DNA of 20,074 nt from positions 1 to 20,074 of the forward strand of contig JARROD010000018.1 in NCBI GenBank assembly GCA_037384225.1, in the 5' to 3' direction. Below the pieces are notes generated by a model, which saw only the letters and a list, made by a program, of their open reading frames with translations, did not search any database and was not told the origin of the DNA. The DNA comes from JARROD01 sp037384225. Its GTDB lineage: Bacteria > Pseudomonadota > Gammaproteobacteria > Pseudomonadales > Cellvibrionaceae. Position 1 is the first letter of the stretch. Each line of letters begins with the position of its first letter. This document shows, in pieces, positions 14,913 through 20,074 of this stretch. A program made the position numbers and the translations under genes.

Positions 14913-17900
14913 TTCGAACTAACAACTCCTGGGCTTCCTTACGCTGGACATCGTTGCCTTCCTGAGCGACTTCGTCGAGTATATCCTTGGCGCCCTCATT
15001 ATCGCCCATATCGATGTAAGCGCGGGCCAGATCGAGTTTGGTTGCGGCTTCATCGGTATCGGCGAGGAAGTCCAGTTCGGCATCCTCACCGGCCAGGGTA
15101 TCGACCGAAGTCTCCCTCCGTGTGGCGACGGCTGTGTCACCGCCCCCAAAAACGTCATCATCCGCGGATAGATCCTCAATAACCAGGTCGTCTTCCGAAA
15201 GATCAAACTCCTCTCTGGAACGCTCAGGCGTTGGCTTGGGCTTGAGCGCCGTCACTTTGTCATCGCCGGATGGAAATTCGTTCTCATCTTCAAAGGCCAG
15301 ATCCAATTCGTCTTCCTTGAGGTCAAAACTCGCCCCAATCGTTTCCAGATCGTGGTCCAGTTCCGCTATGTCGACGTCTGTCATATCGAGATCAAAATCG
15401 TCTTCGTCTGCCCGCTTCTCTGTGGGACTCGCGGTGTCCTCCACTGTAAAAGCGTCGTCTTCCAGCTCCGTAACCGACAAATCAACTGGCTCATTCAGGT
15501 CGATCAACTCTTCCCGCTCCTGCGCCGCCGGCTCACTGTCATCCACGTCAAGGAAATTGCCATCGTCAAGATCTTCCAGGCTCAACTCGGTCAGCTCGTC
15601 ACTACCCATATCATCCGCAGATTCGGCGCCTAAAGTGTCGGCCGCGATGGACATTTCCTCCGACTGTGGCTCTTCACCCAGCAGCGATTCAAATTCATTC
15701 TCCGTGTGCAATGCCGATTGCGTGTTTAATTCGACTTCTGCAGTGGGTTCCAGTGCGGGCACATCCTCGCTGCTTTCACTGGTCGCCAGAATTTGTTCAA
15801 GGTCATCGTCGAGATCCAAATCCAACTCAAAGTCATCATCGGATTCCAGGCTGGTGTCTAACGCCTCACCCTGTTCTTCTTCAGTATCAAAGTCGAAATC
15901 AAAATCGTCGTCGACGCCCTGGGTCTCCAGACTCAGCGCCTCAGTCTCATCCCCGCCAAAGATATCCTCATCGTACTCACCACTATCGGCATCCTCTTCC
16001 AGGTCCAAATCCAGGCTCAGCTCATCAAAATCCTCTTCATCGGCCAAGCCCTTTTCGAGAGTCTCCACGGCGTCGGACGATTGCGTGGTCTCTGTGGCGG
16101 CCGCGCCGGAATGAAGATTGAATTTTCCGGCATCGGGAAATTGCTGGCGCAGTTCGGCTGCGCGCTGATTGACTCCTTCGTCGTTAAAGCCCGTTAACGT
16201 TGTATAATGCTGATCGAATTTTTCGAGATTTTTGGTCTCGGTATACACCTCCATCAGCTTCAGACGCACATCTGTGCGCTCCGGCTCTTCGGACAGAACC
16301 TTGTTCAGCATATCCTCGGCCTGCTCAAACTTACCGTAGGCTATATAAATATCCGCTTCGCCAACAACGTCGCTGGTCTCGGCCTCTACCGGCGCCACTT
16401 CCTCTTCGGCCGGGGCCTCGGGTTCCAAAACCGTCTCCATACGTTGGGGCTCTTTGGCGGACTTTTCCTGCGCCCGCGCAGGCACTATATCCTCTTCAAA
16501 GCTCTCCTCTTCAATTTCCTCGGAGAAAGAGTCAAACTGATCCAGTTCATCTTCGCTGGCCATATCACCGCGGCGGCGGCGGGAAAAGAAAAAACCACCG
16601 ACTCCCAGTGCCAGCAGACCACCACCAATCCAGATAATATTGTCGAAAACGATATCGAGGAAGGATTTTTCCTTTGGTTTGGGCCCAATTTGCCGGTCGG
16701 CGGCAGCGGCCTTTTTGGCCTCTGCTTTTGCGGCCCGTTGCCGTTCAACGCGGCTGGGTTTCTGTTCGGAAGCCTCCAGGTCTTCATCGAATTCCTGTTC
16801 TCCGGTATTTTTTGAGGACGTGTTTACGGATGCCGTCGACTGTTTGGACCGGCTTGATTGCACCCCATCCTGCTGCAACTGTTTCTCGGCCGTTTGTTGG
16901 CTGGCCAGCTGCAGGGCGCGCAGTTCCTGATTGCTGACATCGAGCATACGCTCCATGGTCTCGATCTGCTCTTCCAGATCTTGGATGCGCGAGGTCAGTT
17001 CGGTATTTTCCCGTTTGGTTTTGTCCAGTTCTTCCATGGAGATGGCGAGTTCATTTTCCAGCGCTTCAACGTCGCCCTGGGAATCGCCACTGCCCTTGCC
17101 ACTGGCGCTGCTCTCGCTGTTACCGGCCACCGCGAGTTTGACCCGACCGCGCCCCGACTCCGGCAACTGGCGCCCGGAGGAAACCCGGTCTCCCCCCGCC
17201 AGTTGCACGCCAGTGGCTTGCGACCATTCGCTGTTTTGAAAAGCCACTTCGCTGACGGCCTGCTGCGCCGACATCGCATAGATTTCATCGATATCGGGCA
17301 CCCGCAGAACTTGTCCTTTACGCAGCAGGTTGATGTTGCCGTCGATAAAAGCTTCCGGGTTCGCCCTCTGCAATGCCAGCATGGTCTGCTGCACCGATGC
17401 GCTGCGATCCGGGCGTACCTTCACCGCGATTTCCCACAGGGTGTCGTTTGCAGTCACTGGACCGTAAACTTCCGCATTGCCCCTCGTCGGTGTACTGCGG
17501 CGCTGGGGTTGGGCCGTCTGTGTCGGTACAGGTTCACGGGGTACTGGCCGCACTTGCTGGGGAGCCTGCACCGGGGCGGCCGGCGTCGGTTGCGTCTGCG
17601 CCCCCTGAATCGGACGGACGGCTTCGTCGCTAAACACGGGCAAGTCCATCAGCAGGGTGTACTCCCGCAGCAGCCGGCCGCTGGGCCACTGGGTCTCCAG
17701 CAGAAAATTCAAAAACGGCTCGCGCACCGGCTTGCTGCTCGTCAAGACTACATAGGGGCCCGAAGGGTCATTGAGCACAACGTTAAAATTGATATCGGAA
17801 AGAAAAAATTCCCGCTCCACGCCGGCGCGCTGGAAATCCTCTTGAGAGGCCAGTCTTATAAGTATTTCCTCTTCAGACAGATCTCTGACCTGAAGAAGTT

Positions 17901-18030
17901 TGATTTCGGCATTGAGCGGCTGGTTCAGTGTGGATTTCAGTTTTATTTCACCCAATCCCAAAGCACTGGCGAACTCGGTTCCCAGTGCACCAACCAATCC
18001 CACTGCTAAAGCCAACTTACGAACGCGCAT
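14905..18030 (-). CDS. fimV: FimV/HubP-type polar hub protein
   Basis: The 1041-residue protein has the FimV layout. There is a signal peptide at residues 1-23, ending in FASALGLGEIKLKSTLNQPL. A conserved periplasmic domain follows to about 135. A Pro/Gln-rich linker leads to a LysM-type peptidoglycan-binding region at about 188-247 (VTANDTLWEIAVKVRP, LRKGQVLRVP). A coiled coil lies at about 320-385 and a single membrane segment at about 463-482, followed by RRRR. The cytoplasmic part is long and extremely acidic, with a TPR-like unit near 559-585 (DIYIAYGKFEQAEDMLNKVL) and the conserved C-terminal FimV motif at about 997-1041 (KLDLARAYIDMGDNEGAKDILDEV). FimV and HubP organise the cell pole for type IV pili, twitching, flagella and chemotaxis. 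AGGA lies seven bases before the ATG. The acidic region has many near-repeats of DFDLDLD type. It is somewhat longer than P. aeruginosa FimV (919). Confidence 0.95.
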   Translation of the reverse strand: MRVRKLALAVGLVGALGTEFASALGLGEIKLKSTLNQPLNAEIKLLQVRDLSEEEILIRLASQEDFQRAGVEREFFLSDINFNVVLNDPSGPYVVLTSSKPVREPFLNFLLETQWPSGRLLREYTLLMDLPVFSDEAVRPIQGAQTQPTPAAPVQAPQQVRPVPREPVPTQTAQPQRRSTPTRGNAEVYGPVTANDTLWEIAVKVRPDRSASVQQTMLALQRANPEAFIDGNINLLRKGQVLRVPDIDEIYAMSAQQAVSEVAFQNSEWSQATGVQLAGGDRVSSGRQLPESGRGRVKLAVAGNSESSASGKGSGDSQGDVEALENELAISMEELDKTKRENTELTSRIQDLEEQIETMERMLDVSNQELRALQLASQQTAEKQLQQDGVQSSRSKQSTASVNTSSKNTGEQEFDEDLEASEQKPSRVERQRAAKAEAKKAAAADRQIGPKPKEKSFLDIVFDNIIWIGGGLLALGVGGFFFSRRRRGDMASEDELDQFDSFSEEIEEESFEEDIVPARAQEKSAKEPQRMETVLEPEAPAEEEVAPVEAETSDVVGEADIYIAYGKFEQAEDMLNKVLSEEPERTDVRLKLMEVYTETKNLEKFDQHYTTLTGFNDEGVNQRAAELRQQFPDAGKFNLHSGAAATETTQSSDAVETLEKGLADEEDFDELSLDLDLEEDADSGEYDEDIFGGDETEALSLETQGVDDDFDFDFDTEEEQGEALDTSLESDDDFELDLDLDDDLEQILATSESSEDVPALEPTAEVELNTQSALHTENEFESLLGEEPQSEEMSIAADTLGAESADDMGSDELTELSLEDLDDGNFLDVDDSEPAAQEREELIDLNEPVDLSVTELEDDAFTVEDTASPTEKRADEDDFDLDMTDVDIAELDHDLETIGASFDLKEDELDLAFEDENEFPSGDDKVTALKPKPTPERSREEFDLSEDDLVIEDLSADDDVFGGGDTAVATRRETSVDTLAGEDAELDFLADTDEAATKLDLARAYIDMGDNEGAKDILDEVAQEGNDVQRKEAQELLVRIG

Positions 18031-18119
18031 AGGACGATCCTTTTATTATATTCCTGGCCCCCAAAAGTGCCTGATACTGATTTTCCGACAATCCGGTCAG
18101 TTCTGGTTAACGGCACACA

Positions 18120-18194
18120 GGCCATAAGGACGATACCGAGGTATCAAATTTTCAAGTTAGGTCTCAAACCTCGAATATATTTTCAGTTATGGCC
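18120..18194. repeat. Nested inverted repeat between the second asd gene and fimV
   Basis: GGCCATAA (18120-18127) and TTATGGCC (18187-18194) are perfect 8-bp arms 59 bases apart. Inside them CGAGGT (18137-18142) and ACCTCG (18168-18173) form a second, 6-bp pair. A separate compact palindrome, GATACC-GA-GGTATC (18132-18145), overlaps the left part, and AGGT/ACCT (18159-18171) the right. The block begins 12 bases after the stop of the asd-like gene, in the 175-base spacer (18031-18205) before fimV. It has no T-run, so a plain terminator is unlikely. It could be a termination or processing structure, an operator, or the relic of a small palindromic element. Confidence 0.5.
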
Positions 18195-18205
18195 GTAAGT
18201 ATTCA

Positions 18206-19228
18206 TTATAAATAGGTTTTTATCAACAATTCCGCAATTTGGACACTGTTGAGTGCGGCGCCTTTGCGTATATTATCGGCTACAACCCATAGATTCAGTC
18301 CTCTGCCGTGAGAGATATCCTCCCGTATACGACCGACAAACACGGCATCCTCTCCCGTTGAATTATTCACAGGTGTCGGATATCCGCCATTGCTATGTTC
18401 ATCGACAACCACAACCCCTGGAGCGGAACTCAACAACTCTTTTGCCTTTCCCACACTGATGGGTTCATTGGTTTCAATATGTATCGCCTGAGAGTGAGAA
18501 TAGAACACTGGGATACGGACACAAGTTGGATTTACTCCAATGAGGTCGTCATCAAAGATTTTCTGTGTCCCCCGTACCATTTCCACCTCCTCCTGCGTAT
18601 ACCCATTATCGTTAAACGCATCCACCTGGGGAAGGCAGTTAAATGCTATCTGCTGGGGAAAAACCCGGTATTCGGCCGCCTGACCATTAAGCAGCCGCGC
18701 TGTCTGACCGGCCAATTCTTCAATGGCTTTTCTGCCAGCTCCGGAGACAGCCTGGTAGGTGCAGACATTAATGCGTTCGATGCCCACTGCATCGTAAATC
18801 GGCTTTAGTGCAACCAGCATTTGAATAGTGGAACAATTGGGGTTGGCGATAATACCCCGCGCCTCAAAACCGGTTATCGCATTCGGATTGACTTCTGGAA
18901 TGACCAGGGGCACATCGTCATCGTAGCGGAAGCGGGAACTATTATCGATCACTATACAGCCAGCGGCGGCGGCTTTGTGCGCATATTCAGCGGATATGTC
19001 CCCCTCCGCGGAAAACAACCCAATCTGCACCTGAGAGAAATCGAAATCGGCCAGTTCCCGCACAGTGACGGTTTTACCTTTAAAAATCACCGATTTACCC
19101 GCTGAGTTTTCGCCGGCCAGAAGGTAGAGTCTGCCAACAGGGAAATCCCGTGCCGCCAAAATCTCCACCATCGTCTCACCTACGGTGCCGGTTGCACCGA
19201 CTACGGCCACATCGTACGTTTTGCTCAT
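18206..19228 (-). CDS. Aspartate-semialdehyde dehydrogenase, second type
   Basis: The 340-residue protein has the NADP-binding motif VVGATGTVGETMV (residues 9-21), the catalytic Cys132 in ANPNCSTIQ, YQAVSGAGRKA (158-168), the substrate Arg238 and base His245 in CVRIPVFYSHSQ, and the C-terminal RIREDISHGRGLNLWVV and DNIRKGAALNSVQ. This is the shorter ASADH type found in Gram-positives and many proteobacteria. It makes aspartate semialdehyde from aspartyl phosphate for lysine, threonine and methionine. It lies just downstream of an E. coli-type asd, as the asd-like gene PA3116 does in P. aeruginosa. Unlike the Usg paralogs described as lacking the active-site residues, this copy keeps Cys, Arg and His, so it is probably active. 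A TATAAT box upstream suggests its own promoter. Confidence 0.93.
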   Translation of the reverse strand: MSKTYDVAVVGATGTVGETMVEILAARDFPVGRLYLLAGENSAGKSVIFKGKTVTVRELADFDFSQVQIGLFSAEGDISAEYAHKAAAAGCIVIDNSSRFRYDDDVPLVIPEVNPNAITGFEARGIIANPNCSTIQMLVALKPIYDAVGIERINVCTYQAVSGAGRKAIEELAGQTARLLNGQAAEYRVFPQQIAFNCLPQVDAFNDNGYTQEEVEMVRGTQKIFDDDLIGVNPTCVRIPVFYSHSQAIHIETNEPISVGKAKELLSSAPGVVVVDEHSNGGYPTPVNNSTGEDAVFVGRIREDISHGRGLNLWVVADNIRKGAALNSVQIAELLIKTYL

Positions 19229-19243
19229 CTTCTCACTTAAGTA

Positions 19244-19249
19244 ATTATA
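19244..19249 (-). promoter_or_regulatory. Candidate -10 box for the second asd gene
   Basis: A perfect TATAAT on the minus strand lies 15 bases before the ATG at 19228, in the 74-base gap between the two asd genes. A start site about seven bases downstream would leave a very short leader that still includes the AGTGAGAAG ribosome binding site. No clear -35 element is seen. Confidence 0.35.
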
Positions 19250-19302
19250 AGAGCGTTACGCCATTTCCCACTAGACACAGTCAGGGACGCACGGCCATGT
19301 TA

Positions 19303-20074
19303 TCAAAGGCTATTCACCAAAATACCCAGCATTCGCCGCAGAGGTTCGGCCGCGCCCCATAACAGTTGATCGCCTACAGTAAATGCCGACACATATTGCG
19401 AACCCATATTCATTTTACGCAGGCGTCCGACGGGGACCTCTAAAGTACCAGTAACCGCAGCCGGTGTCAGTCGCGCCAGGGTGTGCTCACGGTCATTGGG
19501 AACAACTTTGGCCCACTCGTTGGCTTCTGCCAGCAGGCTTTCTATCTCACTGACCGGAACATCCCGGGTGAGCTTGATGGTTAGTGCTTGGCTGTGGCAA
19601 CGCATGGCGCCGATACGGACGCACACACCGTCAATGGGAATCGGTGTGGTCTGGGTGCCGAGTATTTTGTTAGTTTCCGCCTGCGCTTTCCACTCTTCGC
19701 GGCTCTGGCCATTGTCCAATTGAGAGTCTATATACGGCAATAAATTCCCTGCCAGGGCCGCTCCAAAGTGTTCTTTGGGCAAATCATCACCACGCAGGCT
19801 CGCCGCCACCCTGCGGTCGATATCCAAAATTGACGAGGCGGGATCTTTCAGTTCGGTGGCCACAGAGGCATGAATGCCCCCCATCTGCGCGATCAATTCA
19901 CGCATATTCTGCGCACCGGCACCGCTGGCCGCCTGGTAGGTCATGGCCGACACCCACTCCACCAGGCCGGCGCGAAACAAACCGCCCAACCCCATCAGCA
20001 TCAGGCTCACCGTACAGTTGCCACCGATAAAATTTTTCACACCACGGGCGAGACCTTCTTTAATCACATGCAGA
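19303..20074 (-). CDS. asd: Aspartate-semialdehyde dehydrogenase, E. coli type, N terminus outside window
   Basis: The reading frame stays open to the right edge, so the start is beyond the window and roughly the first 110 residues are missing (E. coli Asd has 367). The visible part begins LHVIKEGLARG and includes the catalytic Cys in FIGGNCTVSLML (codon 20014-20016), MTYQAASGAGAQNM, the substrate and base region RIGAMRCHSQALTIKL, and the end ALGILVNSL-like GILVNSL. This is the long Gram-negative ASADH class, distinct from the gene downstream of it. It supplies aspartate semialdehyde for diaminopimelate, lysine, threonine and methionine. The stop is TGA directly followed by TAA. The second asd-type gene starts 74 bases downstream. 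Confidence 0.95.
   Translation of the reverse strand, partial: LHVIKEGLARGVKNFIGGNCTVSLMLMGLGGLFRAGLVEWVSAMTYQAASGAGAQNMRELIAQMGGIHASVATELKDPASSILDIDRRVAASLRGDDLPKEHFGAALAGNLLPYIDSQLDNGQSREEWKAQAETNKILGTQTTPIPIDGVCVRIGAMRCHSQALTIKLTRDVPVSEIESLLAEANEWAKVVPNDREHTLARLTPAAVTGTLEVPVGRLRKMNMGSQYVSAFTVGDQLLWGAAEPLRRMLGILVNSL

Noticed and set aside
15038..16114. Long plus-strand open frame (about 358 codons, Ser-rich) opposite fimV
   Set aside because: It is the antisense shadow of the Asp/Glu-rich part of FimV: GAT/GAA codons read backwards give Ser-rich open frames. The composition is low-complexity and the minus-strand FimV is well supported.
16858..18009. Plus-strand open frame of about 383 codons opposite the fimV 5' half
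   Set aside because: No domain or motif is recognisable, it lies wholly antisense to the conserved FimV domains, and there is no separate promoter or ribosome binding site.
18036..18047. TATAAT just upstream of fimV
   Set aside because: It stands so close to the ATG that transcription from it would start in or after the ribosome binding site. It is more likely part of an AT-rich translation start region.

Overview
The window is a contiguous piece of a gammaproteobacterial chromosome. The gene order asd / second asd-like gene / fimV / truA / trpF / (trpBA) / accD / folC / SPOR protein / cvpA / purF / metZ is the one known from Pseudomonas and relatives. Here trpB and trpA sit between trpF and accD, which Pseudomonas lacks. 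Together with a 1041-residue FimV and moderately high GC, this suggests a marine or cellulolytic gammaproteobacterium, for example of the Cellvibrionales. That placement is inference from gene order and protein style, not from a marker-gene search.

Layout, left to right. At 2-733 is the only plus-strand gene, the end of a secreted HExxH protein that begins before the window; it is visibly AT-richer than the rest. All other genes lie on the minus strand, so transcription runs from right to left. From 4727 down to 748 is a three-gene set: MoxR-type AAA ATPase, DUF58 protein and TgpA-type membrane transglutaminase. The last two genes overlap by an ATGA. From 10990 down to 4775 come accD, folC, the SPOR-domain gene, cvpA, purF and metZ, mostly with short spacers. 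From 13869 down to 11054 lie trpF, trpB and trpA. Upstream of these are truA and fimV (18030-13998, overlapping ends), then two aspartate-semialdehyde dehydrogenase genes, the first of which runs off the right edge.

The genes cover the lysine/threonine/methionine branch point (two Asd-type enzymes, MetZ), tryptophan synthesis (TrpF, TrpB, TrpA), the first steps of fatty acid (AccD), folate (FolC) and purine (PurF) synthesis, tRNA pseudouridylation (TruA), and cell-pole or envelope functions (FimV, SPOR protein, CvpA, TgpA). No RNA gene, CRISPR array, insertion sequence or phage gene was seen. No spacer exceeds about 180 bases.

I found no convincing new multi-gene system; this is largely conserved housekeeping sequence. 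The items worth a second look are small: a 14-base tandem repeat in the trpF-trpB spacer, a nested inverted repeat between the second asd gene and fimV, a Glu in place of the usual second catalytic Asp of TrpA, and the left-edge secreted protein, whose zinc motif lacks the normal third metzincin histidine.
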